Shown here piece by piece: positions 15,208 through 22,475 of a DNA stretch of 64,000 bases. Position numbers and translations under genes: made by a program. Location: assembly GCF_003634935.1 (NCBI RefSeq), contig NZ_RBXO01000001.1, positions 2,133,501 through 2,197,500 of the forward strand, written 5' to 3'. Within the stretch, counting starts at the first letter, position 1. Every line of letters begins with the position of its first letter. This DNA is from Saccharothrix australiensis. GTDB taxonomy: Bacteria > Actinomycetota > Actinomycetes > Mycobacteriales > Pseudonocardiaceae. Under the pieces are notes generated by a model, which made no database searches, was not told the DNA's origin, and was given only the letters and a program-made list of their open reading frames with translations.

Positions 15208-16758
15208 TCAGGGCGGGCAAACCGTGCCGTTGGTGGGCACCCGCGCGTTGACGAGGAATTCCTCCGCCGCTTGTGACGCGCACGCGGACTGGCCCAGCGC
15301 GCCGTGCCCGCCGCCCTGCCACCCCACGACGACACCGGCCGGCAGGGCCTGCGCCGCGCGCTCGCTGCCGCCCTGCGGGGTCACCGGGTCGGTGGCGGTG
15401 GTGAGCACCAGCACCGGTGGCGCGCTGGTCAGCTTCGGCGCCCGCTCGGGCTGCGGCACGGGGAACGGCCCGCACAGCAGCAGCCGCCGCGCGTGCCAGG
15501 CGCCGAACAGCGGGTGCTTGGCGCGCCAGTCCTCCGTCAGCCCGGCCACCAGTTCGGGTGGGATCCGGGTGGTCGTGTCGTTGCACCCGGTGACGATGCC
15601 GGGGTCGAGCCGCGGCGGGTCGTCGTGCTCGTCCACGACCTGGGGCAGCACGAAGGCCGTCAGCGGCGCGGCGTCGCCGTTCTCGGCCGCCACGATCGCG
15701 TCGGCCAGCGCGGGCCAGCGGGAGCGGTCCGCCAGGGCGGCCAGCGCGGCGCTCGTGGCCGTGCCGGGGGTCAGGTCCAGGTCCGGGCCGCGCAGCGGCT
15801 TGGCGCGCAGGGCCGTCAGCAGCGCCGTGAAGCGCTTGGCGGCGTCCGCGCCCAGCGCGCACGACCGGAGCACGCAGTCCTTCTCGAACGCGGCGAACGT
15901 CGCCTCCGCCGCGACCGCCCGCGCCTCGGCCGCGCCCGGCACGTCCAGCGCCGGGTCCGGCGCGCCGTCGAACACCATCCGTCCCACGTGGTCCGGGTAG
16001 CGGCTCGCGTAGAGGGTGAGGACCTTCGAGCCGTCGCCGATCCCGATCGCGTTGAGGTGGTTGACGCCCAGGGCGAGGCGCAGCTGCTCCAGGTCGGCCG
16101 CCGCGCGCCACGAGTCGACGGCGGTCAGCCGGTTCTCCAGCTCCAGCACGCACTCCTGGCTGGCGCGGCCGATCGACTCCAGCAGCCGGTCCTGCGAGGT
16201 GGCGTCCGGATCGGACTCCACGATGCCCGCCCGCGCCACCTCGGGCACGCACTCCACGCCGTCGGACTTGCCGGTGCCGCGCCGGTCCACGCCGATCAGC
16301 GTGAAGGTGCTCAGCACGGCGGGCGGGAGGGACGCCGCGAGGCGCGCGGCCCTGAGCGTGCCCGGCTCGCCGTCCGGGTCGCCCACCACGACCAGCGCGC
16401 TGCCGCCGGTGCCCACCCGCAGCAGGGCCATGCCGAGGTTGCCCCGGCCGGGGCGGCTGGGCGCGTCGAGCGTCACGGTCAGCCGGGCGCACTCGTAGGA
16501 GTGGTCGCCCGCGGGCGCGGTCGAACCCATTCGCGCCCTGGTCTGCTCGGTGCACGGCGACCACGTCGTGGTCGTCCGGTAGTTCTCCAGCGGCGGCACC
16601 TCGCGGGCGCCGGTCGGCGGCGCGGTCGGCGTCTGCCCGCCCTCGCCGCGCACGGCGATCACCGGGCGGGTCGACGGCCCCGCGCTGCACGCCGTCAGCG
16701 CGCTCAGTGCCACCAGCAACAGGGCGGCGAGACGCCGACGCGGCACGGTTGTCCTCAC
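15208..16758 (-). CDS. Alpha/beta-hydrolase lipoprotein of tripeptidyl-aminopeptidase type, nucleophile Ser replaced by Gly
   Basis: A 516-residue secreted protein with a lipobox (LSALTAC, Cys at about residue 24), then the alpha/beta-hydrolase fold of Streptomyces-type tripeptidyl aminopeptidases and a TAP-like C-terminal region. The oxyanion region VDRRGTGKSDG, the acid loop TTATDPVTPQGG and the catalytic His in GGGHGALGQSACAS are present. At the nucleophile elbow, where relatives have G-x-S-Y-G, this protein reads GIGDGS: the Ser is Gly at about residue 241 (bases 16036-16038). Flanking residues align without gaps (LNAIG before, LTLYASRYPDHVGRM after). It may be a non-catalytic binding lipoprotein, or use another Ser. 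GTG 16758 follows GGGAAGAGA. Confidence 0.88.
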   Translation of the reverse strand: MRTTVPRRRLAALLLVALSALTACSAGPSTRPVIAVRGEGGQTPTAPPTGAREVPPLENYRTTTTWSPCTEQTRARMGSTAPAGDHSYECARLTVTLDAPSRPGRGNLGMALLRVGTGGSALVVVGDPDGEPGTLRAARLAASLPPAVLSTFTLIGVDRRGTGKSDGVECVPEVARAGIVESDPDATSQDRLLESIGRASQECVLELENRLTAVDSWRAAADLEQLRLALGVNHLNAIGIGDGSKVLTLYASRYPDHVGRMVFDGAPDPALDVPGAAEARAVAAEATFAAFEKDCVLRSCALGADAAKRFTALLTALRAKPLRGPDLDLTPGTATSAALAALADRSRWPALADAIVAAENGDAAPLTAFVLPQVVDEHDDPPRLDPGIVTGCNDTTTRIPPELVAGLTEDWRAKHPLFGAWHARRLLLCGPFPVPQPERAPKLTSAPPVLVLTTATDPVTPQGGSERAAQALPAGVVVGWQGGGHGALGQSACASQAAEEFLVNARVPTNGTVCPP

Positions 16759-16827
16759 TCTCTTCCCGATGGCTCGTGCAAAGCCTCACACAGCGCAGGT
16801 GAGACTTCGGTGAGCGGCTGGTGGAAG

Positions 16828-17736
16828 ATGGTCGACGTGGTCATGGTGCACGTCGAGGGCAGTCCCGAGCGGCGGCTGCCCGCTTCCGGGCCGTTCGCCG
16901 CCGCGGCGCGGGCGTTCGGCGCGATCCCGCCGCCCGCGCTCGTGCTGCTCGGGGTGGTCAGCGTCCAGGTCGGCGCGGCGGTGGCCAAGCAGCTGTTCAC
17001 GCTCGCGGGCCCGGCGGGCACGGTGACGCTGCGGCTGGTGCTCGCGGCCGCGGTGCTGCTGGTCGTGTGGCGGCCGTCGTTCCGCGTGGACCGGCGCACG
17101 CTGCTGGTCGTCGCCGGCTACGGCGTGGTGCTCGGGGCCATGAACCTCACCTTCTACCAGGCCATCGAGCGCATCCCGCTGGGCGCGGCGGTCACCATCG
17201 AGTTCCTCGGCCCGCTCGCGGTGGCCGTGCTGGGGTCGAGGCGGTGGCTCGACGGCCTGTGGGCGCTGCTCGCCGCGGCCGGCGTGCTGCTGCTCACCAG
17301 GGCCGACGGCGGGCTGGAGCTGACCGGCGTGCTGTTCGCGCTGGCCGCCGCCGCGTGCTGGGCCGGCTACATCCTGCTGGCCGCCGCGCTGGGCAGCCGC
17401 ACGTCCGACGGCAAGGGCCTCGCGCTGGCGATGGTGTTCGGCTCGGCGCTCGCGCTGCCGTTCGGGATCGCCGACGCGGGCGCGGCGCTGCTCGACCCGG
17501 TGGTGCTGATCGCCGGCGCCGCGGTGGCGCTGCTGTCGTCGGTCGTCCCGTACTCGCTGGAGCTGGAGGCGCTGCGCCGCATCCCGCCGCGGGTGTTCGG
17601 CATCCTGATGAGCCTGGAGCCGGCGGTCGCGGCCCTCGCCGGCCTGGTGGTGCTGCACGAGGCACTGCGCCCGGCGCAGTGGGTCGCGGTGTGCTGCGTG
17701 GTCCTGGCCTCAGTAGGCGCAACACGCGGTGTTTGA
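16828..17736 (+). CDS. EamA/RhtA-type drug/metabolite exporter
   Basis: About 302 residues with ten hydrophobic segments arranged as two EamA repeats, typical of inner-membrane exporters such as RhtA (threonine/homoserine efflux). Marker segments are YGVVLGAMNLTFYQAIERIP followed by LGAAVTIEFLGPLAVAVLGS in the first half, and SSVVPYSLELEALRRIPPRV and LMSLEPAVAALAGLVVLHEA in the second. The start is uncertain: GTG 16810 (with AGGTGAG upstream), ATG 16828 and ATG 16843 are all possible. It is divergent from the hydrolase lipoprotein and ends at a strong bidirectional terminator. Confidence 0.88.
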   Translation: MVDVVMVHVEGSPERRLPASGPFAAAARAFGAIPPPALVLLGVVSVQVGAAVAKQLFTLAGPAGTVTLRLVLAAAVLLVVWRPSFRVDRRTLLVVAGYGVVLGAMNLTFYQAIERIPLGAAVTIEFLGPLAVAVLGSRRWLDGLWALLAAAGVLLLTRADGGLELTGVLFALAAAACWAGYILLAAALGSRTSDGKGLALAMVFGSALALPFGIADAGAALLDPVVLIAGAAVALLSSVVPYSLELEALRRIPPRVFGILMSLEPAVAALAGLVVLHEALRPAQWVAVCCVVLASVGATRGV

Positions 17737-17789
17737 TTTGCCCGACTCCGTCGGGCGGCTCGGCCGCCTGGGGGTCGGCGGCTCACGGG

Positions 17790-17830
17790 GCGTGTTCCGC
17801 CGATCGAAAAGCGTGATCGGCGGAACACGC
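17790..17830. terminator. Bidirectional terminator between convergent genes
   Basis: A perfect 16-base stem (GCGTGTTCCGCCGATC and its complement) with a nine-base loop GAAAAGCGT, 53 bases after the exporter stop and before the tandem repeats. It serves the plus-strand exporter and the minus-strand gene ending at 17990. Confidence 0.85.
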
Positions 17831-17841
17831 GCCGTGAACCA

Positions 17842-17970
17842 CCGACGCGGCCTCGCGGGACGGAGCGTGGGCGGTGCGGGGTGTGTTGCGCCGACGCGGC
17901 CTCGCGGGACGAGTGTGGGCGGTGCGGGGTGTGTTGCGCCGACGCGGCCTCGTGGGACGAGTGTGAGTGG
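17842..17970. repeat. 48/49-base tandem repeat, 2.6 copies
   Basis: Units begin CCGACGCGGCCTCG at 17842, 17891 and 17939. Units one and two are 49 and 48 bases and differ by a few bases; the third stops after about 30 bases. The repeats fill the gap between two convergent genes. They can be read as protein on the plus strand but have no start signal, so I treat them as non-coding minisatellite DNA. Confidence 0.85.
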
Positions 17971-17989
17971 TGACGAGTAGGTCAGGCGC

Positions 17990-18439
17990 TTACCCCGGTG
18001 GGCGTGTGGTTTCGTTCGGGTCTTCCGTGCCCAGGTGGCCGTCTACCAGTTCACGGCCGCGTGCCTCGAAGATCGTCGCGTACTGCGCCGAGTACTTCTC
18101 GTACACCGCGATGACGTCCCCGCCCCTCGCCACCTCGGCCCGGAACTGGTCCCGCAGCCGCCGCATGGTGTTGACGTCCGCCCGCCGCTTCTGGCTGTGC
18201 AGGTACGGCTTGAACGTGACGTTCAGACCGCCCACCACGGCGGCGGCGAGCAGGAGGACCTTGCCCAGCGCCGTCTCCGAGGACGTGAAGCCGACCGCCA
18301 GCACGGCGGGCACCAGGATGAGCACGATCGTGTAGCCCACGCCCGTGGTGCGGTGCACCTGCCGCCACATGGTCAGCCGCTTGCAGTCCTGGAGCATCCG
18401 GGCGTCGAGTTCCTCGACCAGCGCGTCCACATCCGCCAC
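17990..18439 (-). CDS. Two-transmembrane hypothetical protein (SLATT/DUF4231-like topology)
   Basis: A 149-residue protein: a short N-terminal helix (VDALVEELDARMLQDCKRLT), two adjacent membrane helices at about residues 33-75 (VGYTIVLILVPAVLAVGF and KVLLLAAAVVGGLNVTF), then a soluble charged helix (SQKRRADVNTMRRLRDQFRA) and the tail. The plan, two close membrane helices followed by a soluble helical part, resembles the SLATT/DUF4231 2TM proteins, some of which act as membrane effectors in bacterial conflict systems. That similarity is of topology only, and no nucleotide-sensor gene is adjacent. Confidence 0.75.
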   Translation of the reverse strand: MADVDALVEELDARMLQDCKRLTMWRQVHRTTGVGYTIVLILVPAVLAVGFTSSETALGKVLLLAAAVVGGLNVTFKPYLHSQKRRADVNTMRRLRDQFRAEVARGGDVIAVYEKYSAQYATIFEARGRELVDGHLGTEDPNETTRPPG

Positions 18440-18520
18440 GGCCGCTCACGGTACGCGGCCGGCCGGTCGCCGCGCGGCGTTTCGCGGTTTCCCGAGGACC
18501 GGACCACCCGATCACGCCGG

Positions 18521-19603
18521 TCAGGCCGGCCGCACCTCGCCGCGCAGGACCGATTCGACGTCGTAGCGCGCGGGCTGGTCGAGCTGGTCGTAGCCGCACG
18601 ACGCCGGGTCGCGGTCCGGCCGCCACCGGCGGAACTGGCCGTTGTGCCGCAGCCGCGCGGGCGCCGCGCCCTCGGTCTGCGCGTAGGCGATCTCCAGTAC
18701 GCGTTCCGGGCGCAGCGGCACCCAGTCGGCGTGCTTGCCGCGCCACCGGTTGATCTCACCGGGCAGCCGCCGCCCGTCCGGCTCCACCAGCCACGGGTGG
18801 TCGCCCTCGGTGACGAGGTCGGCCAGCTCCCGCGCCAGCGCCCGCCGCTCGGCCGCCTTGAACGAGCCGACCACGCCGACGTGGTGCAGCACGCCCCGGT
18901 CGTCGTGCAGGCCGAGCAGCAGCGAGCCGACGGCGGTGCCGGGCTCGGTGTCCTTGTGCCAGCGCAGGCCAGCCACCACGCACTCGGCCGTCCGCGCGTG
19001 CTTGACCTTGATCATGGTGCGCTTGCCGGGCGCGTAGCCGGCGGACGCGGGCTTGCCGATCACCCCGTCCAGCCCCGCGCCCTCGAACAGCTCGAACCAC
19101 TGGAGCGCCAGCGCGCGGTCCGTCGTGGCCGGGGTCAGGTAGAGCGAGTCGCCGGGCGTGACCAGCTCCGCCAGCCGGGCCCGGCGGCGCGTGCCCGGCT
19201 GGTCCAGCAGCACCTCGTCGCCCACCGCGAGCAGGTCGAACGCCACGAAGCTCGCGGGCGTCCGCTCGGCCAGCAGCCGCACCCGGCTCGCGGCCGGGTG
19301 GATGCGCTCGGACAGGGCGTCGAAGTCGAGCTTGTCGTCCTTGGCGACGACCAGCTCGCCGTCCAGCACGACCCGCTCCGGCAGGGTGCGCAGCAGCGCG
19401 GCCACCGCCTCCGGGAAGTACCGGTTGAGCGGCTTGCCGCTGCGGGACTGGAGGACCACGTCGTCGCCGTCGCGGAACACCAGGCAGCGGTAACCGTCCC
19501 ACTTGGGCTCGAACACCCAGTGCGAGCCGGTCGGGATCTCGTCCACCGCGGTGGCCAGCATCGGCTGGACGGGCGGGGTCAGCGGAAGCACCACGCGCGC
19601 CAT
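18521..19603 (-). CDS. ATP-dependent DNA ligase (LigC/LigD-type)
   Basis: A 360-residue ATP-dependent ligase with the adenylation Lys in FEPKWDGYRC near residue 34. It also shows QSRSGKPLNRYFPE (motif Ia region), LDGELVV (III), VAFDLL (IIIa), GLDGVIGKP (IV) and RTMIKVKHARTAECVV (V) followed by an OB-fold domain that ends in HNGQFRRWRPDRDPASCGY. Size and order match mycobacterial LigC or the isolated ligase domain of LigD. The start is uncertain between ATG 19603 and GTG three codons later. Together with the separate polymerase domain at 11851 it could form a split end-joining activity. Confidence 0.93.
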   Translation of the reverse strand: MARVVLPLTPPVQPMLATAVDEIPTGSHWVFEPKWDGYRCLVFRDGDDVVLQSRSGKPLNRYFPEAVAALLRTLPERVVLDGELVVAKDDKLDFDALSERIHPAASRVRLLAERTPASFVAFDLLAVGDEVLLDQPGTRRRARLAELVTPGDSLYLTPATTDRALALQWFELFEGAGLDGVIGKPASAGYAPGKRTMIKVKHARTAECVVAGLRWHKDTEPGTAVGSLLLGLHDDRGVLHHVGVVGSFKAAERRALARELADLVTEGDHPWLVEPDGRRLPGEINRWRGKHADWVPLRPERVLEIAYAQTEGAAPARLRHNGQFRRWRPDRDPASCGYDQLDQPARYDVESVLRGEVRPA

Positions 19604-19621
19604 CCTGCCTGGTGGACCCGG

Positions 19622-20158
19622 TCAGCGCACGCGTTGCCGGTCACGTGCCGCCAGGTCGAGCCGCACGGCCGCGGGCAGCACCCGCACGCCCAGCGCCTCC
19701 CTGGCCCGGCCCAGCACCCCGTCCAGCTCCTGCCACACCGCCCGCACGTCCGCGCCCTGCCGCAGGGTCAGCTTCAGGCGCAGCGCGGGTTCGCCGATCA
19801 CCTTCACGGCGGCCGACGACACGCCGTCCACCTGCTCGGCGTCGGCCCGCACGGCGTCGGCCAGCGCGTCGGACGTGACCACCACGCCGTCGGCCAGGTC
19901 CAGGTCGGGGTGCTTCTCGGGGGTCACGGCCCGCCACGCCCACCACAGGCCGACCACGACCAGCAGCAGGCCGAGGAGGAGCGCGGCGAGGCGGGTCGCC
20001 AGGAGGTGGTCGCGCAGCCGGTCGAGGACGTCCGGGTCCAGGACGGGGCGGTCGACGCGGGCGAGGTGGAGGGCCAGCGCGCCGCCGCCGACGAGCAGGG
20101 CGACGAGGCCGAGCGTCGCGGCGCAGACGCGTTCCAGGCGGTAGGACCGGGCGATCAT
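19622..20158 (-). CDS. amaP: Alkaline-shock membrane anchor protein AmaP
   Basis: A 178-residue protein with two N-terminal membrane segments (CAATLGLVALLVGGGALALH and LLLGLLLVVVGLWWAWRA). A soluble Asp23-interacting region follows: DLADGVVVTSDALADAVRAD, GVSSAAVKVIGEPALRLKLT. In Gram-positive bacteria AmaP anchors Asp23 at the membrane. ATG 20158 overlaps the stop of the preceding DUF6286 gene (ATGA), the last coupling of the Asp23 operon. Confidence 0.85.
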   Translation of the reverse strand: MIARSYRLERVCAATLGLVALLVGGGALALHLARVDRPVLDPDVLDRLRDHLLATRLAALLLGLLLVVVGLWWAWRAVTPEKHPDLDLADGVVVTSDALADAVRADAEQVDGVSSAAVKVIGEPALRLKLTLRQGADVRAVWQELDGVLGRAREALGVRVLPAAVRLDLAARDRQRVR

Positions 20159-20853
20159 CGGCTTTCCTCCGGTCGACTGCGCGTCCCGCGCTCGGGCGTC
20201 GTGCGCTCGCTGCCCGCGTCGGCGCGCGGCGCGTCCTCGTGTGGGTCGTGCTCCGCGTGCTCGCGCTTCTGCGACTCGCGGTCCACGGGTTCGCGCTCGT
20301 GGGGCCAGTGGCCGGACCGCCGCCGCGGCTCACCGCGGGGGTGCTCGCGGTCCTTGGGCGAGTCGACGACGACGGACACCTTGGGCGGTGACGGCATCGG
20401 CAGGTCGCGCACCACCGCGCGGGCCGCGTCCAGCAGGCGCGGGCGCAGCGCCGCCTCGTCGTGCCGCCTGCTGGTGGCCCGGACGCGCACCCTGCGGCGG
20501 GACGCGGTGACCGACGCGCCGCTGACGCCCTCCACGGCCCGCACCCGGTGGCCGACGACCCGCGCCAGCGCCGTCGGCGTGGTGGTGACGACGACGCCGT
20601 CGGCGGGCGCGTGCAGCCGGACGTCCTTCCGCCGCGCCGCCATCGCCAGGACCAGCAGCAGCAACCCGGCGACGGCGGTGAGCAGCGCGGCGGTCCGCAC
20701 GCGCTCGTCGGTCCAGGTCAGCCCGGTCGGCCACCAGGGGAGCAGGCGGCCGCGCCCGGCCCAGCGCCAGGCGACCTCGGCCACCAGCAGTCCGCCGGCG
20801 CCCGCGACGGCCAGCCCGAGGAACGGCGACAGCAGACGCAGCAACACGCGCAC
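20155..20853 (-). CDS. DUF6286 domain membrane protein
   Basis: A 232-residue protein with two hydrophobic helices in the first 75 residues (FLGLAVAGAGGLLVAEVAW, AALLTAVAGLLLLVLAM). An Asp23/AmaP-like soluble segment follows: PADGVVVTTTPTALARVVGH, GVSGASVTASRRRVRVRATS. The last 70 residues are charged and disordered, rich in Glu, His and Arg. It lies between an Asp23 gene (gap of four bases) and amaP (four-base overlap). The layout suggests a second membrane anchor for the Asp23-type proteins; the function is not established. Confidence 0.82.
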   Translation of the reverse strand: MRVLLRLLSPFLGLAVAGAGGLLVAEVAWRWAGRGRLLPWWPTGLTWTDERVRTAALLTAVAGLLLLVLAMAARRKDVRLHAPADGVVVTTTPTALARVVGHRVRAVEGVSGASVTASRRRVRVRATSRRHDEAALRPRLLDAARAVVRDLPMPSPPKVSVVVDSPKDREHPRGEPRRRSGHWPHEREPVDRESQKREHAEHDPHEDAPRADAGSERTTPERGTRSRPEESR

Positions 20854-20857
20854 GGCT

Positions 20858-21226
20858 TCACTCCACTCGTGGTCGGAGGGCGGACCGCAGCGCGGACACC
20901 GTCACGGCGACGTCCAGCACCCGGCGCCCGGTGATCCGCTCGACCTCGTCGGCGACCGACCGCCGCACGTCCGCCGCCGCCGCCCGGATCGGGGCGGGGT
21001 AGCGCAGCCCGACCGTGACGGCGACCTCGACGTCCGCGTCGCCGCGGTCCCGGACCTTGACCGACGCGCCGGGCAGCGTGCCCGGCACCCGGTCGACGGC
21101 CCGCGCGGCGACCTTCTTCACCACGGACGGGTGAACGTCGAGCCGCCCGCGGTCCCGCGCGTCGCGGTCCTCCCCGGCCGGGCGCGCGACGTCCGCGCCG
21201 CGCGGGGCGGCGTCGGCGAGGGTCAC
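20858..21226 (-). CDS. Asp23/Gls24 family protein
   Basis: A 122-residue Asp23/Gls24 protein: RLDVHPSVVKKVAARAVDRV near residue 30, a beta strand pair with ADVEVAVTVGLRYPAPI near 70, and VADEVERITGRRVLDVAVTV near the end. Family members are abundant envelope-stress proteins that polymerise near the membrane. The GTG start overlaps the stop of the small membrane protein gene by four bases (GTGA), and DUF6286 follows four bases later. Confidence 0.88.
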   Translation of the reverse strand: MTLADAAPRGADVARPAGEDRDARDRGRLDVHPSVVKKVAARAVDRVPGTLPGASVKVRDRGDADVEVAVTVGLRYPAPIRAAAADVRRSVADEVERITGRRVLDVAVTVSALRSALRPRVE

Positions 21227-21399
21227 TTGTCCCGCCCCCGCCCGATGAGGTCGCCGAGGTCCAGCTCGCCGTCCAGCACCCGGCCGACGACCAGGCCGAT
21301 CACGCCGACCGCGAGGGTGACCAGGAACGCGGTGAAGCCACTGGTGGCGGCCAGGCCCAGGACGAGGCCCGCCAACAACCCGGTCTGAGTTCCGCTCAT
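21223..21399 (-). CDS. 58-residue two-helix membrane protein of the Asp23 operon
   Basis: ATG 21399 follows AGGAG. The product has two hydrophobic segments, TGLLAGLVLGLAATSGFTAF and LVTLAVGVIGLVVGRVL, and a charged end (GELDLGDLIGRGRDK). Its size, topology and position match the DUF2273-like small membrane proteins that accompany Asp23 and AmaP in Gram-positive bacteria. It overlaps the next Asp23 gene by GTGA, which supports it being translated. Confidence 0.85.
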   Translation of the reverse strand: MSGTQTGLLAGLVLGLAATSGFTAFLVTLAVGVIGLVVGRVLDGELDLGDLIGRGRDK

Positions 21400-21460
21400 G
21401 CCTGCACTCCTAAGGCTGTTAGATCAGGTCGCGCCGAACCCGGCGCTGGAACAACCGCCG

Positions 21461-21658
21461 CTAGGACGGGCGGCGCACCACCACGACGGGCGCGTCCCAC
21501 CGCGGGTCGCGGTCCGCCCGCCCGGACGGGTCGACCGGTCGCGCGCGGCGGCGCAGCTCGGCCAGGCCGCGCGCGAACTCCTCCGGGTCGCCGCCCACGT
21601 CGGGGTGGTTGGCCCGGACGAACGACGCGAACCCGGCCGGCCTCCGGTCGCGGCTCAC
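21461..21658 (-). CDS. 65-residue protein with a J-domain-like HPD core
   Basis: A short basic protein. Its centre, ASFVRANHPDVGGDPEEFAR (residues 11-30), reproduces the end of helix II, the HPD loop and the beginning of helix III of DnaJ J-domains, including the Gly-Gly-Asp that commonly follows HPD. Helices I and IV are missing or very short, so it is a minimal or decayed J-domain rather than a complete one. It overlaps the upstream small Asp23-like gene by four bases (ATGA). A role in recruiting DnaK to the Asp23 system is only speculation. After it comes a six-base-arm hairpin (21431-21446). Confidence 0.72.
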   Translation of the reverse strand: MSRDRRPAGFASFVRANHPDVGGDPEEFARGLAELRRRARPVDPSGRADRDPRWDAPVVVVRRPS

Positions 21659-21912
21659 GGGTCCTCCAGGTCGGCCACGACCACGTCGACCGGCACGTCG
21701 CCGGCCACCGCGCCGACCGCCGCGCGCAGCTCGGCCACGACCTCGGGGATCGGGCGACCGGCGCGCAGCACCACCGACACGCCCACGCGCCGGTCCTCGG
21801 TCCGCACGCCCACCACCCGCCGCCCCGGCAGGTACGACGCGTACCGGCCGTCGAGGCGGACCACCGACGGGTGGGCCAGCAGGGCCGCCGCGAGCCGTTC
21901 GGCCGGGTCCAT
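21655..21912 (-). CDS. Small Asp23-like protein
   Basis: An 85-residue protein (LAAALLAHPSVVRLDGRYAS, VVGVRTEDRRVGVSVVLRAG, then VAELRAAVGAVAGDVPVDVV) with the beta-rich plan of a shortened Asp23 domain. Proteins of this size next to Asp23 genes are usual in actinomycetes. Its ATG overlaps the stop of the preceding Asp23 gene by one base and its own stop overlaps the next gene, so translation is coupled throughout. Confidence 0.8.
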   Translation of the reverse strand: MDPAERLAAALLAHPSVVRLDGRYASYLPGRRVVGVRTEDRRVGVSVVLRAGRPIPEVVAELRAAVGAVAGDVPVDVVVADLEDP

Positions 21913-22364
21913 CACTCGACGCGGGACTGGACCGGTTCCTGGTCCTCCTCGTCCTCGGGCAGGTGGATGTCGTTGACGGCGATGTTGACCTCGATGACCT
22001 CCAGGCCGGTGATGCGCTCCACCGACGTGATCACGTTGCGGCGCACCGCCCTGGCCAGGTCGACGATGCCCGCCCCGTACTCGACCACGAGGTCCAGGTC
22101 GATCGCCGCCTGCTTCTCGCCGACCTCCACGCTCACGCCGCTGGTCGCCGAGGTGCCCGCGCCGGGGATGCGTTCCCGCAGCGCGCCGAACGCCCGCGAG
22201 ACGCCGCCGCCCAGCGCGTGCACGCCGGAGATCTCGCGGGCCGCGATGCCGGCGACCTTCTGCACGACCGACGACGCGATGGTGGTCTTGCCCTGCGCCG
22301 TGTCGTCGGCCAGGCGGGCGGGCACGTTGCCGCTGTCCGGCTTGGTCGCTGTCGTTTGCGCCAT
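21912..22364 (-). CDS. Asp23/Gls24 family protein
   Basis: A 150-residue Asp23/Gls24 protein with a disordered N-terminus (residues 1-25), then GKTTIASSVVQKVAGIAARE, the strands GVSVEVGEKQAAIDLDLVVE and RRNVITSVERITGLEVIEVN followed by VAVNDIHLP-type end (read INIAVNDIHLPEDEED). It is first in a coupled series of three genes and has its own ribosome-binding site (GGAGG). A cluster of CATCAC/GTGATG repeats lies 65 bases upstream. Confidence 0.92.
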   Translation of the reverse strand: MAQTTATKPDSGNVPARLADDTAQGKTTIASSVVQKVAGIAAREISGVHALGGGVSRAFGALRERIPGAGTSATSGVSVEVGEKQAAIDLDLVVEYGAGIVDLARAVRRNVITSVERITGLEVIEVNIAVNDIHLPEDEEDQEPVQSRVE

Positions 22365-22428
22365 GAGTGGTCCTCCGAATGCCTGGCGGATCGTCTTGCA
22401 CAGGTTCGGATGCGGACGGCGCTCGGAC

Positions 22429-22454
22429 CATCACGGTGATGTGACGCGCATCAC
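22429..22454. promoter_or_regulatory. Triple CATCAC/GTGATG repeat upstream of the Asp23 operon
   Basis: CATCAC-G-GTGATG (22429-22441, perfect palindrome) is followed seven bases later by a second CATCAC (22449-22454), so two alternative hairpins or two overlapping half-site pairs are possible. It lies in the 111-base gap between the anti-sigma gene and the first Asp23 gene and could be an operator or a terminator for the sigma operon. Confidence 0.45.
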
Positions 22455-22475
22455 AAAGGAGGGGTGGTGGCGCGG

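Noticed and set aside
17842..17970. Possible CRISPR array
   Set aside because: Units are contiguous without unique spacers, only 2.6 copies, and no cas genes are in the window.
17729..17980. 83-codon frame across the 48-base repeats, coding repeated GCVAPTRPRGTSVG units
   Set aside because: 48 is divisible by three, so any frame stays open; no start signal, no similarity, and it lies behind a terminator.
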